A model generated the notes under the pieces. It worked only from the letters and a program-made list of their open reading frames with translations, ran no database searches and was not told where the DNA came from. Below, one piece after another: positions 17,404-25,296 of a stretch of 64,000 nt of DNA; positions within the stretch are counted from its first letter, which is position 1; each line of letters opens with the position of its first letter. The stretch lies in the NCBI RefSeq assembly GCF_014651075.1, contig NZ_BMWE01000004.1, positions 186,001 to 250,000 on the forward strand, read 5' to 3'. Origin of the DNA: Streptomyces djakartensis. Its GTDB lineage: Bacteria > Actinomycetota > Actinomycetes > Streptomycetales > Streptomycetaceae. Made by a program: the position numbers and the translations under genes.

Positions 17404-19233
17404 GTGGGCCTGCGCGAGCTGATCACCGACGTCTGGAGCTGGCTGGACTACAAGCCAGCGATGACCGACCCACGCCGTCCGGGCCGTAACACCTGGGCAG
17501 AGCTGACCCGGTCATGGGTACCGGACGAGGACCTGCGCCGTCTCGCGGCCTACCGGCTGCTCGCCGCATACGACTCCAATCAGGCCGGCCAGGTCGCCGC
17601 CGTAACCGGAGACGACGACGCTGGAACCGAACGGCGGGAACTCGGCGACGCCTCGAAGCTCGTCGACACCGCGCTCGGGTACCTCCTCGGCTCCGAGCAG
17701 ACGATCACCGTCGCGGGCGCCGAGCACGCCGATGAGGAGCCGAACGCCGAGGCGGCCATGGCGCTCGCTGTGCAGGAAAGGCTGCGGGACTGGGCAGAGA
17801 AGGAGCTGCTGCCGCTGCGACTTCAGCAGGCCGAGCGCACCGCGATCCTCCTGGGTGACGCCGTCTACACCCTGGCCTGGGAGCCGGAGAAAGGCCGTGT
17901 CCTGCTGCGCACATGGGACCCGGGCCTGTACTTCCCGGAATGGCCGGAGGACGGCGAGCAGGACGGAGCCGAGTTCCCGCTGAGGGTCCACCTTGCCTGG
18001 GAGCTGCCTGAAGACGAAAGGCGCGGCCTTAAGGCGAGGCTTCGACGGGTTACGTATGAGCTCGGCCCGATCGGCCCTGCCAGTCGGCGCGGCACGGCGA
18101 AAGACGGCAGCCCAGCCCGTGAGTACCTCTACGCAGGCGACGGCGAACCGGTCCTGGTAGCCGGTGACACGCTCAACGCCGAGACGGGCGTCATCACACG
18201 CAACTACCCCTGGGCGCCGAACCGGCCATCTCCGTGGACCTGTTACCTCACGGACGCGGAATGGCAGCTGGATGACCTCAAGGGCTCCCAGCTCCTGTAC
18301 GACCTCCCCCTGCACAAGGCCAAGTTCCGAGTCCGCTCGGACGGCGAAGTCCTCGACCGGCTCGACCTGATGGCGGACTTCATCCCCGTCATCCACATCA
18401 CGAACAGCATCCCCGCCAGCGGCGAACACTGGGGCAAACCCACCCTCGCCACCGTCCTCCAGGCCGTGGACGAGCTGTCCGCCACGGACACCGACAGCTC
18501 CGGTGCGTCGGCCACCACCGGCTCCCCGATCATCGGCTTGGCCGGAGCCCGACTGCCCATTGACCGCGCCACCGGCCAGCCGCTCCCGGTCAAGGTACGC
18601 GCCGGGACGGTATGGCAGCTCAACGACAACGGGCGCATGGATGTTCTCGACACTTCCGCCCAGCTCGCCGAACTCCGCGCCCGCGTCGACCACATCCTCG
18701 ACCGCATCGCCGCGAACAGCCGACTCACCGCCGCTGGCCTCGGCACCCTCGACCCGACCGCCCTACCTTCCGGGTACGCGCTACAGCTCGCACTCGGCCC
18801 GCTGGACACATTGGTCGCTGCCATGCGCCTGGCCCGCACCCATAAGTACGCGGTCTTGCTGCGGATGGTGCAGCGCCTTCACCAGGCGGGGCAGGCACAA
18901 GGCTGGCCTGCGGGGGAATCCCTTCCTGCGCGCCTCATGTGGGGCCCCCACACCCCGACCGATCGTGCTGCCGTCCTCGACGAGGTGGTCAAGGGTGTGG
19001 GAGCCGGTGTGCTGTCCGTCGAGACCGGAGTCCGGATGCTCATCGATGCTGGCTATCCAATCGACGATGCTCAGACAGAGATTGAGCGCATTCAAGCGCG
19101 TGCCTTCGAGGCCGCAGGCCGGCTCGCTGACGCAACGGGTGACAACGCGGCAGTGCGCGAGTACCTGGGATTGCCCGAGGCCGATCCAGACGTTTCTTCT
19201 GTGCCGCTCGTGCCGCCTGCCGAAGGCCGATGA
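17404..19233 (+). CDS. Portal protein (SPP1 gp6-like)
   Basis: 609 residues from GTG 17404 behind GGAGGGGCACT. Position after terL, length, and the many Trp/Tyr-rich beta segments of the clip/stem region (TAILLGDAVYTLAWEPEKGRV, WDPGLYFPEW) fit Phage_prot_Gp6-type portals. The C-terminal half has the amphipathic helices of the crown/wing (RARVDHILDRIAANSRLT). Portal dodecamers form the DNA entry vertex of the capsid and dock the terminase. The stop overlaps the frame of the next gene. Confidence 0.85.
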   Translation: MGLRELITDVWSWLDYKPAMTDPRRPGRNTWAELTRSWVPDEDLRRLAAYRLLAAYDSNQAGQVAAVTGDDDAGTERRELGDASKLVDTALGYLLGSEQTITVAGAEHADEEPNAEAAMALAVQERLRDWAEKELLPLRLQQAERTAILLGDAVYTLAWEPEKGRVLLRTWDPGLYFPEWPEDGEQDGAEFPLRVHLAWELPEDERRGLKARLRRVTYELGPIGPASRRGTAKDGSPAREYLYAGDGEPVLVAGDTLNAETGVITRNYPWAPNRPSPWTCYLTDAEWQLDDLKGSQLLYDLPLHKAKFRVRSDGEVLDRLDLMADFIPVIHITNSIPASGEHWGKPTLATVLQAVDELSATDTDSSGASATTGSPIIGLAGARLPIDRATGQPLPVKVRAGTVWQLNDNGRMDVLDTSAQLAELRARVDHILDRIAANSRLTAAGLGTLDPTALPSGYALQLALGPLDTLVAAMRLARTHKYAVLLRMVQRLHQAGQAQGWPAGESLPARLMWGPHTPTDRAAVLDEVVKGVGAGVLSVETGVRMLIDAGYPIDDAQTEIERIQARAFEAAGRLADATGDNAAVREYLGLPEADPDVSSVPLVPPAEGR

Positions 19234-19292
19234 AGAGGGCGTCATGTGGTGGGTGGCCCTGCCCTACCCTTGAGCTGGACCAGGGAGGGCCC

Positions 19293-20231
19293 TTGAACGA
19301 GAATCCCGCGCTGCTTGCTGCTCTCGCGAGGGGGAGAAAGGCCGTCGATGAATCGATGGCGTTTTGGGTGCAGCAGAACGGCCGTTGGGATGAAGAGCCA
19401 ATGACTGCGATCCTCTGCCAGAACGTGGCGCCGCACGTAAAGCCCATCACCTTCAACAAGCAGCAAGAAGGAATAATCGGGGCTGACTGGCTGTGGTGGT
19501 GGGTTGATCCATCGGGCACCTGCTTCGGCATGCTCGTCCAGGCCAAGAACCTTGAACGCAAGAAGGGGAGATGGTCAGTTGACTTTGACCACGCCAATAA
19601 GAAGGGGCAGCAGCTGGATCTTCTGCTCCAAGCGGCAGATCTCTTCCAAGTCGCGCCTGCGTATGTCCTGTACTGCGGAGACACCGAATACCGGACGGGC
19701 CTGCACTGCGGTTTGCGGCACACAGAACCGGTCTGCGACCGCTGCACCCGGGCTGGGGTATCGGTTCTTAGCGCGTTGGCGGTGCAGTACTTCCTGCTGC
19801 TGAGTCAGGACTCGGCCGCTGTTGACGCGTTCGGCCACGCCGTACCACTCGAAGACCTCGCGGACCCCAAGGTTCGACAGCGCCCGCTTTGGGATGACCC
19901 AAACTTCAGTAACGTTCCAGAGCTTCGCGCCTTTCTCGTGGAACGGCAGTACGGAGCCCTTCAGGTAGCCAAACTTTTGTTCACGCAAGTCTCGAAGCTT
20001 CGGAGAGGGCAGATGCTGTTGGCCGCTCCCAGGCGGATTGGCGTGGGGGATGGAAAGATCTTTCCGGACCTCCCTGTCGATCGTGGACACTTCTCCCGGT
20101 CCTACTACGGGAACATTTTGCGCGGTCTGCGCACGGAACTTCCGTCGTATGTCCGGGACGCAGAGGCGGGAAGGGCGCTGCCCCCGGACCTGGAGGGCCG
20201 ACTGGCGGGCATCGCCATCTTCTACCTGTAA
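19293..20231 (+). CDS. PD-(D/E)XK-like cargo protein (DUF6615-like)
   Basis: 312 residues from TTG 19293, which follows GGGAGGGCCC; an in-frame ATG at 19230 overlaps the portal stop but has no ribosome site. The N-terminal third has E59...GADWLWWW (D65)...FGMLVQAK (Q83, K85), the E-D-QxK arrangement of PD-(D/E)XK nucleases such as Mrr-like enzymes. A Cys/His patch follows: CGLRHTEPVCDRC. It resembles the DUF6615 proteins of actinobacteria (from memory). It sits between portal and scaffold, where no structural role is expected, so it is probably a cargo nuclease or a protein with a degenerate nuclease fold. Activity is not demonstrated by sequence alone. Confidence 0.65.
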   Translation: MNENPALLAALARGRKAVDESMAFWVQQNGRWDEEPMTAILCQNVAPHVKPITFNKQQEGIIGADWLWWWVDPSGTCFGMLVQAKNLERKKGRWSVDFDHANKKGQQLDLLLQAADLFQVAPAYVLYCGDTEYRTGLHCGLRHTEPVCDRCTRAGVSVLSALAVQYFLLLSQDSAAVDAFGHAVPLEDLADPKVRQRPLWDDPNFSNVPELRAFLVERQYGALQVAKLLFTQVSKLRRGQMLLAAPRRIGVGDGKIFPDLPVDRGHFSRSYYGNILRGLRTELPSYVRDAEAGRALPPDLEGRLAGIAIFYL

Positions 20232-20261
20232 CGCCAGCCTTTGCCGAGCGCGGCTGACTGG

Positions 20262-20687
20262 TTACTCAATATCCATGCCTAGCTCGGTGTCCGGGCGGCA
20301 GAACTCGCAGGCCGTGATGTTCGGGTCGGTGAGCGCGACCCGAGCCTCATCCGCGCGGATTGATTGGGGTGTGCCCTCGATCATGGAGCAGTCGGCTATG
20401 TGGATCAGGGCGGGCTCGGGCCCGGTCGGCGTGCGCTTCTGTTGGACGACGTAGCCGACCTTCGCGGACGCCGGCGTGAAGGTCGGCAGTGGTCTGGAAC
20501 CCTTCGACTGGCGCTGTGGCCGCTCTGGCTGCCGTTCGGCGTCGGCGAGAGCCTTCAGTGCGGCGTCGCGCTGCAGCCGCAGGTAGATGGCGATCGTCTC
20601 GTTGTCCGCGATCTGCCGGTCGAGGTGAGCGAGGATCGCGCGGAGCCGGACTGGGTCAGGCGGCAGCTGGGGCATGGTGCGCACCAT
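20262..20687 (-). CDS. DUF6233 family protein
   Basis: 141 residues. The start LPPDPVRLRAILAHLDRQIADNETI and the end ADEARVALTDPNITACEFCRPDTEL follow the pattern of Streptomyces DUF6233 proteins, whose function is unknown. The CEFC pair with upstream HIADC may bind zinc. The gene is inverted in the late module, convergent with the PD-(D/E)XK-like gene (30 bases between stops), so it is cargo rather than a virion component. It follows a small minus-strand gene by 24 bases. Confidence 0.75.
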   Translation of the reverse strand: MVRTMPQLPPDPVRLRAILAHLDRQIADNETIAIYLRLQRDAALKALADAERQPERPQRQSKGSRPLPTFTPASAKVGYVVQQKRTPTGPEPALIHIADCSMIEGTPQSIRADEARVALTDPNITACEFCRPDTELGMDIE

Positions 20688-20711
20688 TCCCGCAGGTGAA
20701 GCCGCTCATCG

Positions 20712-20918
20712 TCAGCTCCTTCCTCCCCGACCGGCCGTGTGCAGCGCCGCCCACGCCGCCGTCCTGTTGCCGTTCTGCCAGTGTGGATGGAACACCACCG
20801 AGATCGACAGCTGGATCAGTCGACGGCGGAGCTCCGTGCGCGGCTGCATGGCCAGCTGGCGGTAGGTGGTGTGCCACTCCTCAAGGGCTTGGGCGAGGTC
20901 GTGGGGAATCGGTCTCAT
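20712..20918 (-). CDS. Small conserved-looking protein upstream of DUF6233 gene
   Basis: 68 residues from ATG 20918; a TTG four codons earlier is possible. Sequence begins MRPIPHDLAQALEEWHTTYRQLA and contains a helix RTELRRRLIQLS. No recognised family. The good coding look and the same strand and close spacing to the DUF6233 gene suggest a two-gene unit brought in together. Ribosome site is weak. Confidence 0.5.
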   Translation of the reverse strand: MRPIPHDLAQALEEWHTTYRQLAMQPRTELRRRLIQLSISVVFHPHWQNGNRTAAWAALHTAGRGGRS

Positions 20919-21018
20919 GGCCGGATTCAATCACGTGTTCGATTTTGAGGGCCAGCGGGCACGATGGCCTTCGTTCGCAATGGCCCCATGAGTACAACGG
21001 CCAACTCCGGCTGATCGC

Positions 21019-21041
21019 TACACTGATCACTGGCGCGGGGG
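21019..21041 (+). promoter_or_regulatory. late-gene element before the scaffold gene
   Basis: TACACT (21019-21024), then GGCGCGGGGG (21032-21041). Here a fresh promoter is needed because two minus-strand genes separate the scaffold gene from the upstream late genes. Confidence 0.5.
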
Positions 21042-21068
21042 CGCTGGAGATCTGTGGATGGTTCACGC

Positions 21069-21683
21069 ATGACGCATCCCTCGCCCGAAGACGACACCAA
21101 CAAGCCCGGTGAAGCTGGTGATACCCCAAACGCCGGTGTCACCCAGGAAGACCTGGCCCGGCTGCTGGCCCGCGAGAAGACGCAGGGCGGGCGGGCCGCC
21201 GTCAAGAAGCTGCTCGGTGAGCTGGGCTTCGACAACTCTGAGGCGCTGACCGAGTTCGTCACTGCGAAGCGCGAAGCCGACAAGGCCGCGCTGACGGAGA
21301 TCGAACGCCGGGAGCAGGCTGCCGAGGAGAAGGTGAAGGCAGCGGAGACTCGCGAAGCGCAGGCCGCAGCAAGGGAGCGCGCAGCCATCCGTCGGGCTGC
21401 TCTGGCTGGGCTCGGCGCGGCCGGAGACGACCTCGCGGACGCCGTGCTGCTCATCGATCGGGCCCTGCTCGATCAGCCCGATGCCGACGAGGATGCGGTC
21501 ACCGCTGCTGCCGAGCAGTTGAAGGAGCGGCGGCCTGAGCTGTTCCGCCAGGCCCGTGAGACTGTGCCGCCCGCACCGGGCGGATCTCCCGCCGGCGGCC
21601 CGCCGTCGCGAGGAGGCGTTCCGCCCAAGCCCGGTGCGGCCGGGCTCGAAATGGCCCGGCGACGCGGCTTCATCGCTGACTGA
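21069..21683 (+). CDS. Capsid scaffold protein
   Basis: 204 residues from ATG 21069 (GTG 21054 is an alternative). The middle is a long charged coiled coil (AKREADKAALTEIERREQAAEEKVKAAETREAQAAARERAAI); the ends are Pro/Gly/Asp-rich and disordered. This composition, and the position between portal and decoration/capsid genes, are typical of phage scaffold proteins, which template the procapsid and leave before DNA packaging. No protease domain is visible. Confidence 0.8.
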   Translation: MTHPSPEDDTNKPGEAGDTPNAGVTQEDLARLLAREKTQGGRAAVKKLLGELGFDNSEALTEFVTAKREADKAALTEIERREQAAEEKVKAAETREAQAAARERAAIRRAALAGLGAAGDDLADAVLLIDRALLDQPDADEDAVTAAAEQLKERRPELFRQARETVPPAPGGSPAGGPPSRGGVPPKPGAAGLEMARRRGFIAD

Positions 21684-21831
21684 CCAGCTCAGCAACGTCA
21701 TGGCGTAGACCAGATCCCACCGGCGGGCAGGCCGGACACGGGGACCACGCCCCTACCCGACTCGTGGACGGCGCCACCGACGCGGTGAGCGCGCGGCACC
21801 CATCCGCGACCGTCCACTGGAGGTAGGGGCG

Positions 21832-22251
21832 TTGTCCATTCAGCCCATATCCCGGTCGGCGACGTACAGCGCGAACCGTGACTGGCTCGCGTCGCTGCAC
21901 GGAACCGACCAGACCGAAACGATCACTCTCGACTTGTCGAAGTTCACTGCGAACACGCACTACTTCGCGTCGACCGATCCCGACCAGCCGTACTCCCGAA
22001 TCGTGTCCGGGATCCCGGTGGGAAAGATCACCGCCTCGGGCCTTTACGCGCCCTGGAACCCGGCCGCCTCCGACGGCACCCAGGTCCTCGCCGGAGTCGT
22101 CTTCGCCGAGGCGTTCTTCGCGCCCGGTGCCACGAAGGTGCCGGCCGCGCTGCTGTGGCACGGCGTCGTCAGGACGTCGAAGGTGCCCGGCGGCATCGAC
22201 ATCACCAAGGTCACCTGGTCGCCGACCGGTGCGCAGATCAGGTTCGTGTGA
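21832..22251 (+). CDS. Head decoration protein (lambda gpD-like)
   Basis: 139 residues from TTG 21832 behind GGAGGTAGGGGCG. A small beta-rich protein with PVGKITASGLYAPWNP and DGTQVLAGVVFAEAFF, matching the HDPD pattern in which a short loop binds the capsid surface. It sits directly before the major capsid gene, where decoration genes are usual. It stabilises the expanded capsid. Confidence 0.78.
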   Translation: MSIQPISRSATYSANRDWLASLHGTDQTETITLDLSKFTANTHYFASTDPDQPYSRIVSGIPVGKITASGLYAPWNPAASDGTQVLAGVVFAEAFFAPGATKVPAALLWHGVVRTSKVPGGIDITKVTWSPTGAQIRFV

Positions 22252-22263
22252 GGTGACCAGCAG

Positions 22264-23310
22264 ATGACCATTCAGGACCTCCTCAAGGACGTCACGGTCA
22301 GGGACCTGACGACCTTCGCCCGCGCCCTGCCCGCGCCCGAGGACTTCCTCCTTCAGCAGCTGGTCTTCCCGGCACTGAAGATCAACGAGGTGAAGTGGCG
22401 GATCAAGGACAACGGCCGCTACGTCAACGTCGCGAAGTACCGGGCGTACGACGCGTCCGTCCCGTTCGCCTCGCGCGAAGCGTGGTCGAATGTCCGTGAA
22501 GGTGGGCTCGCGGAGATGGGGCAGAAGCTCGTCGTTGGCGAGCAGGAACAGCTGCTTCTGGACGCCGAGCGCGGAGCTGACCAGGACCGGCTGATCGAGT
22601 TGCTCTACGACGATGTGGAGCGGCACGTGGAGGCCATCCAGGGCCGCATCGAGCTGGCTGCGGCAGACGTACTGCTGGATGGCAAGCTCACGATCAACGA
22701 GAACAACTACGTCAACGAGGCCGACTTCGGCATGCCTGCGGCGAACCAGGTCACCGCCCCGGTGCCCTGGTCAGATCCAGCGTCGGATCCGCTCAAGGAC
22801 GAGCTCGGCTGGCTCCAGTACCTCGACGATCTTGGGGTCCCGACGCCGGAGTTCGTCCTCACGTCGAAGAAGGCAAACAGCTACTTCGCGAACAACGCCG
22901 CGTACCGGGCCGCGTTCTGGAACTCCGTGTCGCCGTCCACGACGCCGACCGCGACACTGACGCCGGCGCAGGTGCAGTCCGTGCGCGACACGTACGGTCT
23001 GCCTCGGGTGGTGTTCTACAAGGCCCAGGTCCGCGTGGACGGGGTGGCGACGAAGGTCCTGCCGCAGGACAAGTGGATCTACATCCCGCCGCAGCGTGAC
23101 AGGTGGGCGCAGATCCAGTGGGGTCGTACCTGGGACTCACTGAACCTCACCCGCGGTACCAATCCGGAGATCCTCCGTGAGGACGCACCCGGGCTCATCG
23201 TCACGCGCGGTATCCAGACCGACCCGGGCCAGATCTGGACGAAGGTCGCGGCGGCGGCGATGCCGGTGATGCACACCCCGGATGCCCATCTCGTGGCCAC
23301 GGTGATCTGA
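22264..23310 (+). CDS. Major capsid protein (Phage_cap_E family)
   Basis: 348 residues, ATG 22264, 12 bases after the decoration stop. The profile of phage capsid family E is clear: EDFLLQQLVFPALKINEVKW near the start, long helix in AEMGQKLVVGEQEQLLLDAERGAD, a middle GIPTP-like DDLGVPTPEFVLTSKKAN, and the C-terminal PEILREDAPGLIVTRGIQTDPGQIWTKVAAAAMPVMHTPDAHLVATVI. HK97 fold by family knowledge. No protease-type delta domain. Confidence 0.92.
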   Translation: MTIQDLLKDVTVRDLTTFARALPAPEDFLLQQLVFPALKINEVKWRIKDNGRYVNVAKYRAYDASVPFASREAWSNVREGGLAEMGQKLVVGEQEQLLLDAERGADQDRLIELLYDDVERHVEAIQGRIELAAADVLLDGKLTINENNYVNEADFGMPAANQVTAPVPWSDPASDPLKDELGWLQYLDDLGVPTPEFVLTSKKANSYFANNAAYRAAFWNSVSPSTTPTATLTPAQVQSVRDTYGLPRVVFYKAQVRVDGVATKVLPQDKWIYIPPQRDRWAQIQWGRTWDSLNLTRGTNPEILREDAPGLIVTRGIQTDPGQIWTKVAAAAMPVMHTPDAHLVATVI

Positions 23311-23311
23311 C

Positions 23312-23584
23312 ATGGCTCAACGACTGCGTACCGCAGTGCACTTGGTGGATCCGCGCACCCATGACTCGGTAGTTCTGCTGCCGGGCGACGAACCGGACGA
23401 AGTTCTCGCCGAGTTGATCACTCATCCAGACGCCTGGGAACTGAGCGAGCCTTCGTCGAGCGATCCGTCGTTCGTCGACGAAGTAGAGAGGCCGCCCACC
23501 GTCGGCACTGGCGTGGGGGAGCCGGAGCCGGAGCCTGCCAGGAGTCCGAGACGGCGTACGTCGAAGAAGACCGAGGCCGACTAG
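23312..23584 (+). CDS. Small head-associated protein, unknown
   Basis: 90 residues, ATG 23312, one base after the capsid stop. Begins MAQRLRTAVHLVDPRTHDSVVLLPGDEPDEVLAELI and ends in an acidic, then basic low-complexity tail (EPEPEPARSPRRRTSKKTEAD). Short proteins with this layout often follow actinophage capsid genes; function unknown. A strong hairpin follows the stop. Confidence 0.7.
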   Translation: MAQRLRTAVHLVDPRTHDSVVLLPGDEPDEVLAELITHPDAWELSEPSSSDPSFVDEVERPPTVGTGVGEPEPEPARSPRRRTSKKTEAD

Positions 23585-23597
23585 CAGACCAACATCC

Positions 23598-23632
23598 GTG
23601 AGGCTCGACACCACCAGGGTGCCGAGCCTCAC
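23598..23632. terminator. hairpin after the capsid operon
   Basis: GTGAGGCTCG (23598-23607) pairs perfectly with CGAGCCTCAC (23623-23632); 10-bp stem, 15-base loop, followed by TTGG. Probably attenuates capsid mRNA before the minor head genes. Confidence 0.7.
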
Positions 23633-23653
23633 TTGGTACAACAGGAGCACCCC

Positions 23654-23980
23654 GTGAACGACGCTGTACGCGCCTGGCTGCTGGCTCAGCTCGGACCCGC
23701 CACCGACACCGCCGACCTTGAAGTCCGCTACGCCCGCTTGCTCTCCGCCCGCGCCGTTGCCAACGAGGTCCTGGCCGAGCGGCGCGCGAAACTGCTCGCT
23801 GAACCGCTCCGCATGACCGTGGACGGCGTGGTCACCATCGACCAAAGCAACAACCTCGCAGGCACCGAAAGACAGATCACCGACCTCGTCGACCTCGTCG
23901 CGCCTGACGAACTGCTGGAAGCCGAGCAAGGGACCGACCTCGTGACCGCACCTCTGCTGCACACCCACCGGGCACGGTAG
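23654..23980 (+). CDS. Small phage head-region protein, unknown
   Basis: 108 residues from GTG 23654 behind CAGGAGCACCCC (the frame opens earlier but within the hairpin region). Mostly helical with AVRAWLLAQLGPATDTADLEVRYARLLSARAVANEVLAERRAKLL. No recognised family; the place between capsid and minor capsid genes suggests a head completion or connector role (inference). Confidence 0.7.
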   Translation: MNDAVRAWLLAQLGPATDTADLEVRYARLLSARAVANEVLAERRAKLLAEPLRMTVDGVVTIDQSNNLAGTERQITDLVDLVAPDELLEAEQGTDLVTAPLLHTHRAR

Positions 23981-23986
23981 AGCGAC

Positions 23987-24805
23987 ATGCCCTACGAGTG
24001 GCCACCGCTGGTACCGGGCGACCAGGACGAGATTGCCCGCCGGGTCGCCGCGGTGCTCGAGGAAGCCTGGCAGCGCCTCGCCGACAAGCAGCGCGCCGTC
24101 ATCACTCAGTTCGCCGACAACCCAAGAGCGCCACGCACCGCAGCGACCCTGGAAGAGTTCAAGCAGGCGATCCGCGCCTTCCGGAAGCGTGTTGATCAGG
24201 AAGCCCAACAGTTCGTCCAGCGACAGCTGCCCCATCTGTACGCCGCTGGTGCCGGCGTGGCTGCCGAGTCTCTTGGCGAGCCGTTCACATGGACGATGTT
24301 CCACCGTGACGCCCTCCAATCGCTGGCTGCCGACTCGTACGCCGACTTCCTACGCCGCTCGCAAGAGGCGGAGAGGATGGCGAGCCAGTTCTACCGAGCA
24401 GCTCGTGAAGCCGCCCGTCGGGAAGTCCCCCTGCTCGCTGCGGGGAACATGACGGCCAAGCAGGCAGCGAGGCAACTGGCGAGCAAGCTCGCGGCCGACC
24501 ACAAGCTGACCCACGTCATCTACCGCAACGGTGCCCGCGTTCCAGTCCGTGCCTGGGCGGAGGCCGCGACGCTCGCCAAGTCGGCCGTCGCCTACAACGC
24601 AGGCACTCTCAACCGGACACGCCAGGCCGGAGTCACCATGGTCGAGGTCTTCGACGGATCCGACTGCGGCTGGACTGCGCACCAGGACCCTGACAAGGCC
24701 AACCGCACCATCCGCACGGTCGAGGACGCTGCGGAGTGGCCAATCTCCCATCCACGCTGCCGGCGTGGGTTCGGGCCGCGGCCAGATGTCGTGGACGCTA
24801 CCTGA
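23987..24805 (+). CDS. Phage minor capsid protein (head morphogenesis)
   Basis: 272 residues, ATG 23987. N-terminal helices, then IYRNGARVPVRAWAEAATLAKSAVAYNAGTLN and FDGSDCGWTAHQDPDKANRTIRTVEDAAEWPISHPRCRRGFGPR. This C-terminal Cys/His/Asp pattern (DCGW...HPRCRR) is typical of minor capsid / Mu F-like head morphogenesis proteins. They are injected or sit at the portal vertex. In a normal layout head-tail connector genes follow; here about 14 kb of other genes intervene before they resume at 39226. Confidence 0.82.
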   Translation: MPYEWPPLVPGDQDEIARRVAAVLEEAWQRLADKQRAVITQFADNPRAPRTAATLEEFKQAIRAFRKRVDQEAQQFVQRQLPHLYAAGAGVAAESLGEPFTWTMFHRDALQSLAADSYADFLRRSQEAERMASQFYRAAREAARREVPLLAAGNMTAKQAARQLASKLAADHKLTHVIYRNGARVPVRAWAEAATLAKSAVAYNAGTLNRTRQAGVTMVEVFDGSDCGWTAHQDPDKANRTIRTVEDAAEWPISHPRCRRGFGPRPDVVDAT

Positions 24806-24904
24806 GGAGATACGGACCCCGTCAACGGCGGACTTGGTCTGCCACGTGAGTTCGGTCAGCGGAGGCTAGGTAGGGTCGTTGCACATCGACCAGGAGTGGA
24901 GTTC

Positions 24905-25231
24905 ATGGCGAGCGAGATCGTGGTGGCGCAGACCACCATCGATGACGAGGACAAGGCAACGTTGCTGGCGCGAGGCGCGGTTGAGAACCGGCTGGCCGCC
25001 GGCGCCCACATCGACCCGCCGCTGACCGCGGTGTACTGGTGGAAGGAAAAGATCGAGATCGCCCGAGAATGGCGGATCTCGTACAAGACGACCACGGACC
25101 GTCTCCCGGAACTTGAGGCGTGGGTCGCCCAGGAACACAGCTACGAGGTTCCAGAGTGGGTCGTCCTGCCGATTACCGGAGGGTCTGCGGCCTACCTGGC
25201 CTGGGTAGCCGAACAGTCGACCGCGAGGTAG
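24905..25231 (+). CDS. CutA-like divalent-ion tolerance protein
   Basis: 108 residues from ATG 24905 behind AGGAG (GTG 24896 overlaps that site). The CutA1 pattern is plain: IVVAQTTIDDEDKATLLARGAVENRLAAGAHIDPPLTAVYWWKEKIE, the central WRISYKTTTDRLPELEAWV, and YEVPEWVVLPITGGSAAYLAWV. CutA forms very stable trimers; its role in copper tolerance is debated. A host-type gene inside a phage head module is unusual; it is the first gene of the inserted block or an independent moron. TAGGTAGGGT upstream may be part of its own promoter. Confidence 0.85.
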   Translation: MASEIVVAQTTIDDEDKATLLARGAVENRLAAGAHIDPPLTAVYWWKEKIEIAREWRISYKTTTDRLPELEAWVAQEHSYEVPEWVVLPITGGSAAYLAWVAEQSTAR

Positions 25232-25252
25232 AGCGCGGACCATCACCGAGAA

Positions 25253-25288
25253 GCGGCTGCTGCGCGGACCGTTTCGTGCGGCAGCCGC
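25253..25288. terminator. hairpin between convergent CutA and XRE genes
   Basis: GCGGCTGC (25253-25260) pairs with GCAGCCGC (25281-25288), 8-bp perfect stem, between two convergent stops; likely bidirectional. Confidence 0.6.
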
Positions 25289-25296
25289 ACGTCAGT

